Positions 18,531 through 27,290 are shown, numbered from the stretch's first letter. The stretch is 64,000 nucleotides of DNA from Bacteroides finegoldii DSM 17565 (GCF_000156195.1 NZ_GG688321.1:724-64723), one strand, 5' to 3'. The notes: generated from the sequence alone by a model not told the origin. Program-made: numbers and translations.

Positions 18531-19841
18531 ATGAAAGTTTGTAAATTTGAAAAAATAAAGAACGAGGAAGAGATAATACGGATTATTGATTGTATCCGAA
18601 ACGAACATCCTCATGTAGTAGTAATTCCAACAGCAATACCTCTACAGAAATGGCTGCAAAAAATTTCTGCCAGCTGGTTTCACCATGAAGACGAAACTTC
18701 ACATTCTATTATCAATACAATAGAAGAATATTACTATACATTAGCAGATCATCTTATCACAAGTAATAAACTTAACAAAGACATAAATGTACTTATCCAA
18801 AAATACTGTAATAATATCCACAACTTAGTGGAAGAAAAAGCCGATTTACTTATAGATAAAATAATAAAAGCTGAAATATACCGACTATTTAGCCATTTAT
18901 TTACTTATTGCCTACGTGAGCAAGGTATAAATGCCAAGTTACTCGACACCAGCATATTTATGCAACTCAATCTTGAACGAAAGCCTGACATTCCCTATAT
19001 CCAGGAAAATATCCGACCATATATAGAGCAAAATCAGGATACAGAAATATTCATAGCTCCTCTCTCCTTATGCCAGAACGTATATGGTGAAATAGATTTT
19101 GTTAACAAAAAATACAATGATTATTACACTATCATATTGGCTACGGTCTTTAATGCAAATGAAGTCCTCTTATCAACAGAAATCAATCATATCTGTGCAA
19201 ATCTAAATAACCAGCGCGAACAACACTCTCTGACTTATGCAGAAGCCGAACAACTGATAAATAATGGTGCATATTTACTTTATGCAGATTGTATCACTCT
19301 TGCAGCACATTCAGATATAGCCATCCGCCTGATAGATACCAATGATACGGCAACCGAAAAGCTATATATTTCTTCCCATGATACGAAAAACAATATAAAA
19401 GCGATACTTGTACAAGATTCGGTCACCCTCGTTCGTTTTACCTCATTGAATGTGCTCCCCGACTATTTACTGATGGGTAAACTACTGGAAGTTATAGGCA
19501 AATATAAAATCAAAATTATTTCTATGGCCTCATCCAATGTATCCGTTTCCATGATCCTAGCCGCCAGCCGTGACACATTGCGCATCATTCAGAGAGAACT
19601 ACACAAATATGTAAAAATGACCACCGATGAGAATATGTCCGTAATACATGTTATAGGCTCCCTTCATTGGAAACACAAACAGATAGAAAGCAGTATTATA
19701 GAAACAATCAAAGATATTCCCATATCCCTAATCGCTTATGGCAGTAATGACCACTGTTTGACTATATCAGTCCATACTACCGACAAAAACAAAGTCATCC
19801 GTTTATTATCACAACAATTTTTCAGGCAACTTTCCGCTTAG
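18531..19841 (+). CDS. Degenerate aspartokinase-like protein with ACT domains
   Basis: A 436-residue protein that aligns by eye with monofunctional aspartokinases but lacks their catalytic motifs. The N-terminal KFGGTSV is replaced by KFEKIKNEEEI, and the GRGGSD loop region reads VNKKYNDYYTIILATVF. Recognisable remains are NANEVLLSTEINHICANLNN (aligned with the DADEVxIWTDVDG stretch), LTYAEAEQLINNGAYLLYADCITLA and AIRLIDTNDTATEKLYIS. The C-terminal 140 residues keep two ACT-like domains (TLVRFTSLNVLPDYLLMGKLLEVI; VSVSMILAAS). I infer a pseudokinase, perhaps a sensor of lysine or threonine or a partner of a real aspartokinase. The frame is intact, so it is not simply a dead gene. It overlaps the convergent urea transporter gene by 20 bases. 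Confidence 0.75.
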   Translation: MKVCKFEKIKNEEEIIRIIDCIRNEHPHVVVIPTAIPLQKWLQKISASWFHHEDETSHSIINTIEEYYYTLADHLITSNKLNKDINVLIQKYCNNIHNLVEEKADLLIDKIIKAEIYRLFSHLFTYCLREQGINAKLLDTSIFMQLNLERKPDIPYIQENIRPYIEQNQDTEIFIAPLSLCQNVYGEIDFVNKKYNDYYTIILATVFNANEVLLSTEINHICANLNNQREQHSLTYAEAEQLINNGAYLLYADCITLAAHSDIAIRLIDTNDTATEKLYISSHDTKNNIKAILVQDSVTLVRFTSLNVLPDYLLMGKLLEVIGKYKIKIISMASSNVSVSMILAASRDTLRIIQRELHKYVKMTTDENMSVIHVIGSLHWKHKQIESSIIETIKDIPISLIAYGSNDHCLTISVHTTDKNKVIRLLSQQFFRQLSA

Positions 19842-20697
19842 CAGGAAACAGGGTAAGCAACATATACCGTATTCCTACCGTAATCCATACGGAAAAAACA
19901 AACGGAGCAGTCAGTGTAGTAATTCCGACATCCATTCCCAAAAGTTGAAGAAAAACAGATAATAACACGGAGAATACGGCATATACTCCCCCGCTCCATG
20001 TCTTGTCTCCCAAAGCGATAGCGCATAACACACCATTATATCCCATTAGCCCTGCATTCAATACCGCAGATTCGACTCCTGCCAACAGAGCTACAGGAAT
20101 AGGCAACAATGCTCCCAACACCGTATAGACAGCATTCACACGAGAATTAACCAAAATACCTAAAAGAAAAAACAGACCTGTCAATACAGCGCCACCTTGG
20201 AACATCACTTGTCCAATATTCAGGCTAAACGACTGTAAGAAAGCGAATGCTTGCGTTCCCGCAGTATTTTCGGATTTCAATAGTAAAGAAGGAAACCAGC
20301 AAGAACAGACAAACAGTAATATCCATACAGACAGAATAAAAGGAGCCGTAAATCCGGAGATAAAACGTTGCAAACTAAAAAGCCGTACAATCCACGTGGA
20401 TAGGCAAGAAACAACAATCAATAATAGCAAGGAAGGCAAAGTTATCGACATAAATGCCCCTATCGCAATCCCCACCAGCGTCCCATTGAACCCATACAAA
20501 CCATTTTCAATATCTTCGCGACTATAACCGAACAAGTAAGCTGTCAATGTACCTACTATATTACCTGCTACAGCTAATAAAGCCATCTGCCAGGAGTTTA
20601 GCAAAACACCAACTAACATCAATCCCCCCGACAGTGCATTATTCTGAAACATCACCTGCCCCACTCCCCGTCCCAATATAAGCAAAAATTTACCCAT
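19822..20697 (-). CDS. Urea transporter
   Basis: A 291-residue inner-membrane protein of the UT family, with two homologous halves of about five transmembrane helices. Signature loops are GLYGFNGTLVGIAIG in the first half and LMGYNGVLCAIALG in the second, together with the paired QVMFQ motifs (GVGQVMFQNNALSG; NIGQVMFQGGAVLTG) that line the selectivity filter. It would carry urea down its gradient. No urease genes are in the window. The protein's last residues overlap the end of the convergent aspartokinase-like gene. Confidence 0.92.
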   Translation of the reverse strand: MGKFLLILGRGVGQVMFQNNALSGGLMLVGVLLNSWQMALLAVAGNIVGTLTAYLFGYSREDIENGLYGFNGTLVGIAIGAFMSITLPSLLLLIVVSCLSTWIVRLFSLQRFISGFTAPFILSVWILLFVCSCWFPSLLLKSENTAGTQAFAFLQSFSLNIGQVMFQGGAVLTGLFFLLGILVNSRVNAVYTVLGALLPIPVALLAGVESAVLNAGLMGYNGVLCAIALGDKTWSGGVYAVFSVLLSVFLQLLGMDVGITTLTAPFVFSVWITVGIRYMLLTLFPAKRKVA

Positions 20698-20798
20698 AAA
20701 TTTCTTCTTAATCTATTAAGCAATTATAATTCGAAGGAAAAAGTATATATATTTTATCTATCACACATAATAAACAGACATTTTTATACATTCATTAT

Positions 20799-20832
20799 AC
20801 AAAGAGTTGCCCTATTATTGAGCAACTCTTTT
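20799..20832 (-). terminator. Terminator hairpin between the winged-helix and urea transporter genes
   Basis: AAAGAGTTGC at 20801-20810 pairs with GCAACTCTTT at 20822-20831. On the minus strand it is the likely end of the winged-helix gene transcript. The rest of 20698-20940 is AT-rich with no gene. Confidence 0.55.
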
Positions 20833-20940
20833 AAATATAAAACTTCTTAAGTTCAAACTTAACTTGTGATACCTTATACGGACATATTCTTACTTATAAG
20901 TTAACGGAACTTCAAAAATATTCACTCACAAAACCTACTA

Positions 20941-21165
20941 TTATCCAAAACTGAAGGGAAAAGTGCTTTCATCAGATAAAGCAATTAATCCATTTTTCCG
21001 TTGGATACAAATTTTGTTCTCTCGTGCCAACCAACCGGCAGCCAATGCTGTACTTTCTACGCTTAGGTTTAATCTTCTCGCCAATTCAGGTATTGAAATT
21101 TCACCAATTTCTTTCAGGGCATACCAGACCTTTCCGGCATTGTTCCCTACAATTGTTTTATCCAT
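20941..21165 (-). CDS. Small winged-helix protein (DUF2582)
   Basis: A 74-residue protein matching the PF10771 winged helix family of Bacteroidetes. The helix-turn-helix core is ISIPELARRLNLSVESTALAAGWLARENKI, followed by a short wing (CIQRKNGLIALSDE). It is probably a DNA-binding protein; its target is not known. It starts with MDKTIVGNNAGKVWYAL, the usual N-terminus of the family, and stands alone between hairpins. Confidence 0.85.
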   Translation of the reverse strand: MDKTIVGNNAGKVWYALKEIGEISIPELARRLNLSVESTALAAGWLARENKICIQRKNGLIALSDESTFPFSFG

Positions 21166-21445
21166 GGCTATTTTTATTAATAATTCGGTTACAATATAAT
21201 CATTTTCAATAATAGTTTATAACAAAACCAGCTTTTTCATTTTAGTTTTTGACATTATTTAAAACAAGAAAATCAAATTCGCAATTAACGGTTAAAAATT
21301 TGGCCATGGTTCACACCATAACACCACTGTAAGGTACATTATATATCAAAATAAATTCTCAAAACAGGTATAGGGCAACCATAGAAAGAAAATAGAAAGT
21401 TGACATTTCCGCAATATCGGACAAGTCATTTCGTTTTTTTACCAA
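21166..21445. other. Intergenic region, nothing recognised
   Basis: This is an AT-rich divergent region between the winged-helix gene and the broken AraC/GyrI gene. I see no hairpin, repeat or reading frame that I can support. Confidence 0.5.
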
Positions 21446-21453
21446 TACCTTTG
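21446..21453 (+). promoter_or_regulatory. Predicted -7 box for the AraC/GyrI gene
   Basis: TACCTTTG, 24 bases before the ATG at 21478, matches TAnnTTTG. The promoter is intact although the gene is frameshifted. Confidence 0.55.
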
Positions 21454-21477
21454 CGAAGTGAAATACCCAAATTAGTT

Positions 21478-22336
21478 ATGCAACAGAAAAAAACAACGAA
21501 AGAGGAATATCAAAAGTGCGTAAATGTTGTAGTGGAATACATCATCCAACATTTAGGAGAAGATATTGATTTAAAATCTCTGGCCAGAATTTCAAACTTT
21601 TCTCCTTTTTACTTTCACCGGATCATGAAAGCTTTTCTCGGTGAACCGATTGGTACGTTTATTGTCCGGACGCGGACAGAAGCTGCCGCACGCCTACTCC
21701 GCTACTCGGATATTCCGATTGCTGACATCGCCTACCGGATTGGTTACGCATCCCCTTCTTCATTATCGAAAGTGTTCAAGCAATTTTTATGGCATTTCAC
21801 CTTTAGAATATAGAAACAATAAAAACTTTGTAATTATGAAACCAGCGATTATCAGGCCAGACCTGGAACTAAAAAAAGAGATCAGAAATGTCTCCGAACG
21901 GAATGTGATTTATATCCGCCTTACAGGCGACTACAAACTGAATGATTACGGTGGCACTTGGGGCCGTTTATTCCAATTCATCAAAGAACAAAAACTGCCG
22001 ATGGGAGATTTCAGCCCGCTTTGCATCTACCACGATGATCCGAAAGTGACGCCAGCCGAGAAACTGCGTACAGACGTATGCATGGTAATGCCTGTAAAGG
22101 TTGCCCCCAAAAGTGATGTGGGATTCAAGGTTATCCCAGCCGGACGTTATGCTATTTTCCTTTATAAAGGCCCGTATGACAATCTGCAAGCTGTGTACGA
22201 TACGATTTACGGAAAGTATCTGCCCGAAATGGAATGTACGATACGTGATGAAGCCAGTGCTGAACGCTATCTGAACAATCCATGTGACACTCCCCCCGAA
22301 GAGTTGTTGACGGAGATCTATATTCCGGTAGAATAA
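21478..22336 (+). pseudogene. AraC-type regulator with GyrI-like domain, frameshifted
   Basis: The protein reads normally from ATG 21478 through a two-helix AraC DNA-binding domain (LKSLARISNFSPFYFHRIMKAF; IADIAYRIGYASPSSLSKVFKQF). It then breaks at a run of five Ts (21784-21788). With four Ts the frame would continue as QFYGISPLEYRNN and join, without a gap, the downstream frame from about 21790 to 22336, which is a complete GyrI-like small-molecule-binding domain (GDFSPLCIYHDDP; GFKVIPAGRYAIFLYKGPYDNL). As written, two separate peptides would be made: a 112-residue DNA-binding part and a GyrI domain that could start at an internal ATG (21837). Causes could be a real mutation, slippage, or an assembly error. 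Confidence 0.8.
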
Positions 22337-22917
22337 TCCGGATAAGGGGACGAAGGAACAGCAGTCACTTCCAGACAGGCTGTTTCCGACAAATGAGAAA
22401 TGTTGATTTGCGGCCGGAGGTTTATTTCATGAAAGACAGCAGACATCCGCTTGAGATTATACTCAGGAAGAGTGTATAAACGACGAAGAAAAAACTGTTC
22501 TATCAACCGAATACAAACTGCATTATCAGAAGTATCCGTGACCTGTTTCACTAAATCCGACAGTTCTACATCTTCCATCGCATCGGTATCTACAGTCTGC
22601 CCACGGAACAAATGACTGGGTATATGAAACAATGCTTTTACCGCATAAGGTTGAAAAACAACAGTAATCATCTCTATCCTGCCTGTAGACATCACATCCG
22701 AGAAACCGACCGATTGTCCGGAAATAAAGGATTGGGGTTGCAGCTCCGACTCGCCCAACAAAAGAAGTTGTTTCCCTTTATGGAATACCAGTTGCATGCA
22801 GCCAATAGGCAGAGTCCGTTCGGAGACAGGAGCTATTGAGTCGTCTTGCAATATCCAGTAATGCCGTATATAGGGAGCCAGTGCAAAACAGGGTTTTATC
22901 AGTTGAAATGATTGCAT
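22318..22917 (-). pseudogene. AraC-family regulator truncated before its HTH
   Basis: A 199-residue frame with the N-terminal sensing domain of AraC regulators related to DUF6597 (CFALAPYIRHYWILQDD; RTLPIGCMQLVFHKG; SFISGQSVGFSDVMSTG; FQPYAVKALFHIP). It reaches only the first helix of the DNA-binding domain (INISHLSETACL) and then runs into EVTAVPSSPYPDYSTGI, which is just the antisense reading of the neighbouring GyrI gene end. A deletion has therefore probably removed the last 70 or so codons. Binding to DNA should be lost. The 19-base overlap with the convergent gene is a by-product. Confidence 0.75.
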
Positions 22918-23068
22918 ATAACAAAGATATTATTTCTTAATCCAAATGCAAAAGTAAAACTCCTGTTTAAAAGGGGATAGTAAAAAAAGGACTTCTTTGC
23001 TTAATTAAAAAAGCATCCCCTGCTTGAAGAAACATGATTGCAACTCATTCAAACAGAGGAAGAATTCT

Positions 23069-23938
23069 TTAGATAACGGAAAGTCCATATTCGTAGGCTT
23101 CCGACATCGCATTGTAATCTGCATCGGAATATGCGCCTTTATCTCTTGCTTTCTGCATATCTTTCATAAACGATTCCACAGAAGACAGGAAGCTATAATA
23201 ATTCTTTTGCTCTTCATCATAGCCTGTGACAGTAGGAAGTTTCTTTGCAGCTTCGAGTTCTTTCTTCAATTCTGCCATCTTCACATCAATGCGAGCACCC
23301 TCCAGTACATGTTTGCGGGAATAAAGATTCATTATGCTTTGCACAGTGCCGGACATCTTACGCATAGCCATGATTTGATCTTTCAACGGTTCGTCGGCAA
23401 GAAGTTCTTTTTCAGCCTGTTCCGTGAGAGGGCTTAGAATATCAAAAATCACTTGTTTATATTCGGACATTTCTACACTTAGCCGATAGTTTTCATCCAA
23501 GAGCTTGCCAGCCTTGGCTGTCTCTTTGGCCTGCTTGTAAGAGAGAAACTTATTAAAATTATCATAGAATTGCGCCCGTGCACTGAAAAGTCCTCTATAA
23601 CTCTGCTTCAGATTCTGACGGACTTGTATATTAAAGTAATCTCCCGGATCCATCAATTCCGCAGTGTCTCTGGCAGATACTTCAGGCGGTGCTATCGGAG
23701 ATACTTCAGGAACTTTTCCTGTCTGTTCCATATATCCCAAGACCGCATTTACGTCTTTTGCATTAGCTACATGCCTCAACACGATGAGCGATGTATGATA
23801 ATAGTTTATCACTTTACTGGCATTATCCAATTCCTCCGGAGTGACGGAGGACGCAGCCTGTTTCTTGTTTCCTCCCGAACAGGAAACCAATAAGAAAGCA
23901 CCTATCAGTGCTCCAAACAATAAGATATTCTTCTTCAT
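23069..23938 (-). CDS. DUF3829 lipoprotein
   Basis: A 289-residue lipoprotein with lipobox LVSC (Cys20) and then a low-complexity linker (SGGNKKQAASS). The rest is alpha-helical and fits the DUF3829 family (PF12889): the start TPEELDNASKVINYYHTSL, a middle with DPGDYFN, and the C-terminal LEAAKKLPTVTGYDEEQKNYYSFLSSVESFMKDMQ. Found mostly in Bacteroidetes; no function is established. It is likely anchored in the envelope facing the periplasm. Single gene; a short GC stem with a T-run lies about 45-60 bases past the stop (near 23007-23025). Confidence 0.82.
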   Translation of the reverse strand: MKKNILLFGALIGAFLLVSCSGGNKKQAASSVTPEELDNASKVINYYHTSLIVLRHVANAKDVNAVLGYMEQTGKVPEVSPIAPPEVSARDTAELMDPGDYFNIQVRQNLKQSYRGLFSARAQFYDNFNKFLSYKQAKETAKAGKLLDENYRLSVEMSEYKQVIFDILSPLTEQAEKELLADEPLKDQIMAMRKMSGTVQSIMNLYSRKHVLEGARIDVKMAELKKELEAAKKLPTVTGYDEEQKNYYSFLSSVESFMKDMQKARDKGAYSDADYNAMSEAYEYGLSVI

Positions 23939-24087
23939 AATAATGGTTAGTTTATTGAGTCTTTCGTACTATAACAATAAAAATCGTTTTTTGTTATAGA
24001 CAAACAATGCATATTCGAAAAGTGTAGTGGAGAGAGTTAAGATGCTGTTGACTATGATTAAGGAATAAACAATCATAGTGTATAAAA

Positions 24088-24195
24088 ACAAAAAATGGCT
24101 ACTCATCACGAGCAACCAATCTTTTGTTAACCTTAAATCTAATACTTATGAAAAAAACACTGTACAAAGGTACCATATTTCAGGTAAATAGCAAA
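24088..24195 (-). ncRNA. Predicted small RNA gene, copy 1, with promoter and terminator
   Basis: On the minus strand: -33 TTTG at 24195-24192, a 19-base spacer, -7 TACCTTTG at 24172-24165, then a transcript of about 70 bases starting near 24158. The core AGATTTAAGGTTAACAAAAG is identical in copy 2. The RNA ends in a stem GGTTGCTC/GAGTAGCC (24117-24110 with 24104-24097) followed by six Us. No reading frame is conserved between copies. Promoter, core and terminator are seen directly; that it is a regulatory RNA is inference, strengthened by the resemblance to repeated sRNA families I recall from B. thetaiotaomicron. Confidence 0.7.
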
Positions 24196-24558
24196 TTTTA
24201 GAGCCTAAACAGCCCATATTATAACAGGGTTTAATAATCCGGGAAGCGTATTAACATTTCAGACTTTGCACGTTAACATTTAACATATTCATTCACACAA
24301 GTTACTTCTTGGGTAAGTAAGAATAATCCGAAGATGATATCGTAAAGGAACGGGAGGTGAAAAGCCTGCGGGATAACCAATATTCGTTGTTTTGATGAAT
24401 CAATCCGAAACTCTGGTTGTTTTCTGTTTGTTTCTTTTTCGTACTAGGTTTTGAATTAAACAATGATAGCCTTCCTATTCCTATTGATTTCTATGGGCAT
24501 TCTTTTATAATCGATTCACTATTTAGACTCATTTCATTCGTTACTTTTACTTCGTATA

Positions 24559-24632
24559 ACTATAGTGTACTTTGCGTATGACTATAGTTATACGCAAGGG
24601 AGACTATAGTTATTCTTGCGGAATACTATAGT
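24559..24632. repeat. Palindrome array B (four units, exact 22-bp period)
   Basis: The perfect octamer palindrome ACTATAGT occurs at 24559-24566, 24581-24588, 24603-24610 and 24625-24632, that is, every 22 bp exactly. Unit 2 is embedded in a longer near-palindrome (GCGTATG-ACTATAGT-TATACGC). The left flank of unit 2 (TTTGCGTATGACTATAG, 24571-24587) and the right flank of unit 4 (CTATAGTCATACGCAAA, 24627-24643) are perfect inverted copies of 17 bp, so the array could also form a large stem. It lies between the two sRNA copies. Confidence 0.85.
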
Positions 24633-24784
24633 CATACGCAAAAAGAATAAGTAACGCGGCTAATCTGATTAGGCAGAAAAAGAAATAAAAATAGTATTTG
24701 GCTCCTTCCCACACCGTATAGAGCTCAAACCGATTTTTCGGACTGATCCATTTAATCTCTTCGGTCTGCAGTTGACTTACAGGC

Positions 24785-24888
24785 ATAAAAAAAGGCTATC
24801 TTCCCAGACAGCCAATCTTTTGTTAACCTTAAATCTAATACTATGAAAAACACAGTACAAAGATACGGACTTTCCGGTTATCTCCAAA
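24785..24888 (-). ncRNA. Predicted small RNA gene, copy 2, with promoter and terminator
   Basis: Same organisation as copy 1: -33 TTTG at 24888-24885, a 19-base spacer, -7 TATCTTTG at 24865-24858, transcript start near 24851. The shared core lies at about 24815-24843. The terminator stem GGCTGTC/GATAGCC (24113-type position, here 24113+700: 24813-24807 with 24800-24794) is followed by seven Us. The stem sequence differs from copy 1 while its pairing is kept, which supports function at the RNA level. Similarity between copies extends about 100 bp upstream of the promoter, so the whole unit was duplicated. Confidence 0.7.
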
Positions 24889-25126
24889 TTTTGAGGCCAA
24901 AGCAGCGTACCTTATAACATGGTTTAATAGAATCAGAGCTGTATTAACAAATGAGAGTCCAGGCATTAACATTTAACAGTTTTCTTAAATAATCAGAGCG
25001 TAAAACTGGAAAAGATGCAAAAGTTTTCGAATCGAACACCTTATCTTATTAAAGAGAGTTTATGAGGGCTAACAAATTTCTCTGCCAGCTGTTTCTAATA
25101 GAAGGTAATCATCAAATTCCCATTAT

Positions 25127-25906
25127 ATGAACAGATTCGAAAATAAAGTAGTTGTCATCACCGGTGCCGCCGGTGGTATCGGCGAAACAACCACACGCCG
25201 CATTGTCTCCGAAGGAGGCAAAGTAGTCATCGCTGACCATTCCGAGAAAAGAGCGGAGCAGCTTGCCAACGAACTCACGCACGCAGGGGCTGACGTGCGT
25301 CATGTCTATTTCTCCGCCACCGAACTCCAGAGTTGCAAAGATTTGATTGATTTTTCCATGAATGAATATCAAAGAATAGACGTACTGATTAATAATGTAG
25401 GAGGAACTGATCCCAAACGTGACCTTAGCATCGAAAAGCTGGACATCAACTACTTTGACGAAGCATTCCACCTGAATCTCTGCTGCACGATGTATCTTTC
25501 CCAACAGGTCATTCCTATCATGACTGCCAATGGCGGCGGAAACATTGTCAACGTAGCTTCCATAAGCGGACTTACGGCTGATGCCAACGGTACTTTATAC
25601 GGCGCCAGCAAAGCGGGTGTCATCAACCTGACGAAATATATCGCTACTCAAATGGGAAAGAAAAACATCCGTTGCAACGCCGTAGCTCCGGGACTGATAC
25701 TTACTCCCACTGCATTGGACAACCTGAATGAGGATGTACGTAATATCTTCCTCGGTCAATGTGCCACTCCTTATCTGGGAGAACCGGAGGATGTTGCAGC
25801 TACCATCGCTTTTCTGGCTTCGAACGATGCCAGATACATCACTGGACAAACGATTGTGGTGGATGGAGGACTGACCGTTCATAATCCGACAGTGGCGTTA
25901 TCATAA
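25127..25906 (+). CDS. Short-chain dehydrogenase/reductase
   Basis: A 259-residue classical SDR oxidoreductase. The cofactor site is TGAAGGIGE at residues 12-20, with Asp37 in VVIADHS suggesting NAD(H) over NADP(H). The catalytic residues are Ser145, Tyr158 and Lys162 (YGASK). The end of the protein ([26 protein letters not shown]) is typical. Substrate is unknown; 3-oxoacyl reductases, sugar and bile-acid hydroxysteroid dehydrogenases share this pattern, and in a gut Bacteroides the last is worth considering. Single gene between the sRNA region and pncB. Confidence 0.9.
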   Translation: MNRFENKVVVITGAAGGIGETTTRRIVSEGGKVVIADHSEKRAEQLANELTHAGADVRHVYFSATELQSCKDLIDFSMNEYQRIDVLINNVGGTDPKRDLSIEKLDINYFDEAFHLNLCCTMYLSQQVIPIMTANGGGNIVNVASISGLTADANGTLYGASKAGVINLTKYIATQMGKKNIRCNAVAPGLILTPTALDNLNEDVRNIFLGQCATPYLGEPEDVAATIAFLASNDARYITGQTIVVDGGLTVHNPTVALS

Positions 25907-26006
25907 AACGACCGGATAACGTATTATCGGTAAAGATGACAGATTATTAACCGGTAACCATTACAAAAAATAATCTCTTTTTCCTTGATGTTACCGATAG
26001 GAAACA

Positions 26007-26014
26007 TATCTTTG
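26007..26014 (+). promoter_or_regulatory. Predicted -7 box for pncB
   Basis: TATCTTTG, with a partial -33 element CTTG at 25984-25987 and a 19-base spacer, 45 bases before the ATG. Confidence 0.6.
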
Positions 26015-26058
26015 TGACCAACTAAAACGTATGGAAATTAGAATAAAGAACGAATGTC

Positions 26059-27234
26059 ATGATTGTTAAGACACTATTAGATACAGATCTTTATAAGTTT
26101 ACCACATCGTATGCTTATATCAAACTGTTTCCCTATGCAATGGGCACGTTTAGTTTCAACGACCGGAATGAAACTCAATATACCAAAGATTTCCTGAAGG
26201 CACTCAAGGCAGAGATCAAGAACCTTAGTCAATTGAGGTTCACGGAAGAGGAATTGGAATACATGACGAAAAACTGCAGATTCCTTCCGAAAGTCTACTG
26301 GGAGTGGTTGTCTTCTTTTCGTTTCGATCCGAATAAGATTGACATTCATCTGGATGAAGCTTGTCATCTCCACATCGAAGTGACCGACTTGCTTTATAAA
26401 GTGACTTTATACGAAGTGCCTTTGCTCGCTATTGTCTCCGAAATCAAAAACCGTTTCTTTGGCAATGTAGCAGACATGAACGAGATTCTTTGCAAGCTGT
26501 CGGAGAAAATAGAATTGTCGAATCAACATCAGCTTCGCTTTTCAGAGTTCGGCACACGGAGAAGATTCTCCATTGATGTGCAGGAAACGGTTATCAAGAA
26601 GCTGAACGAAACAGCGCAATATTGCACCGGAACTTCCAACTGTAACTTTGCAATGAAATATGGAATGAAAATGATGGGAACTCATCCACATGAATGGTTT
26701 ATGTTTCATGGAGCACAGTTCGGATATAAACATGCCAACTATATGGCACTCGAAAACTGGGTGAATGTTTATGACGGTGATTTAGGTATCGCACTTTCCG
26801 ATACATATACTTCTGGCATCTTCCTTAGCAACCTTAGCCGTAAACAAGCCAAACTTTTCGATGGAGTGCGGTGTGATTCCGGCAATGAATTTGAGTTTAT
26901 CGATAAGCTGGTTGCCCGCTACAAAGAGTTGGGAATCGACGCGACAACCAAAACCATCGTATTCAGCAATGCCCTAGACTTTACAAAAGCATTGGATATT
27001 CAAGAATACTGCAAAAACAAAATCCGCTGCTCTTTCGGGATCGGTACCAATCTCACCAATGATACCGGGTTCGAACCTTCGAACATCGTGATGAAACTGA
27101 CACAATGTAAGATGAATGTCAATCAGGAATGGAGGGAATGTATCAAACTGTCTGATGATGAAGGAAAACATACCGGCAGCCTTGAAGAGGTACAGGCTTG
27201 CCTGTATGAGTTACGACTCAACAGAAAGCAATAA
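26059..27234 (+). CDS. pncB: Nicotinate phosphoribosyltransferase
   Basis: A 391-residue cytoplasmic enzyme of the NAD salvage (Preiss-Handler) pathway: nicotinate + PRPP to nicotinate mononucleotide, with ATP. Signatures are LLDTDLYKFTTSYAYIK at the start, FSEFGTRRRFS, GTSNCNFAMKYGMKMMGTHPHEW (phosphorylated His region), DTYTSGIFLSNLS, GVRCDSGNEFEF and CSFGIGTNLTND. Length and order match the family. Own promoter and terminator; no operon partner. Confidence 0.96.
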   Translation: MIVKTLLDTDLYKFTTSYAYIKLFPYAMGTFSFNDRNETQYTKDFLKALKAEIKNLSQLRFTEEELEYMTKNCRFLPKVYWEWLSSFRFDPNKIDIHLDEACHLHIEVTDLLYKVTLYEVPLLAIVSEIKNRFFGNVADMNEILCKLSEKIELSNQHQLRFSEFGTRRRFSIDVQETVIKKLNETAQYCTGTSNCNFAMKYGMKMMGTHPHEWFMFHGAQFGYKHANYMALENWVNVYDGDLGIALSDTYTSGIFLSNLSRKQAKLFDGVRCDSGNEFEFIDKLVARYKELGIDATTKTIVFSNALDFTKALDIQEYCKNKIRCSFGIGTNLTNDTGFEPSNIVMKLTQCKMNVNQEWRECIKLSDDEGKHTGSLEEVQACLYELRLNRKQ

Positions 27235-27238
27235 AAAT

Positions 27239-27290
27239 AAAGAAAAGCAGGAAGTACCTCACCGGAGAATACTTTCTGCTTTTCTTTATG
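27239..27290 (+). terminator. Terminator between pncB and the thioredoxin gene
   Basis: AAAGAAAAGCAGGAAGTA at 27239-27256 pairs with TACTTTCTGCTTTTCTTT at 27270-27287. The A-rich and T-rich ends let it work in both directions. Confidence 0.8.

Larger units (their letters stand above)
23939..25126. other. Gene-poor 1.2 kb region
   Basis: No protein gene is supported. It contains two similar units (about 24090-24286 and 24786-24978), each with a minus-strand promoter, a conserved RNA core and a terminator, and palindrome array B between them. All are listed separately. 24287-24540 and 24979-25126 show nothing further. Confidence 0.6.

Noticed and set aside
24148..24200. Short peptides beginning MKKT or MKNT on the plus strand of the sRNA copies
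   Set aside because: The frames diverge at once between the two copies while promoter, core and terminator on the other strand are conserved, so coding is unlikely.
24559..24643. CRISPR array
   Set aside because: Repeats are only 8-14 bp palindromes, the spacers are 8-15 bp and partly similar to each other, only four units exist and no cas gene is in the window. The same holds for the arrays at 1.1 and 54.7 kb.
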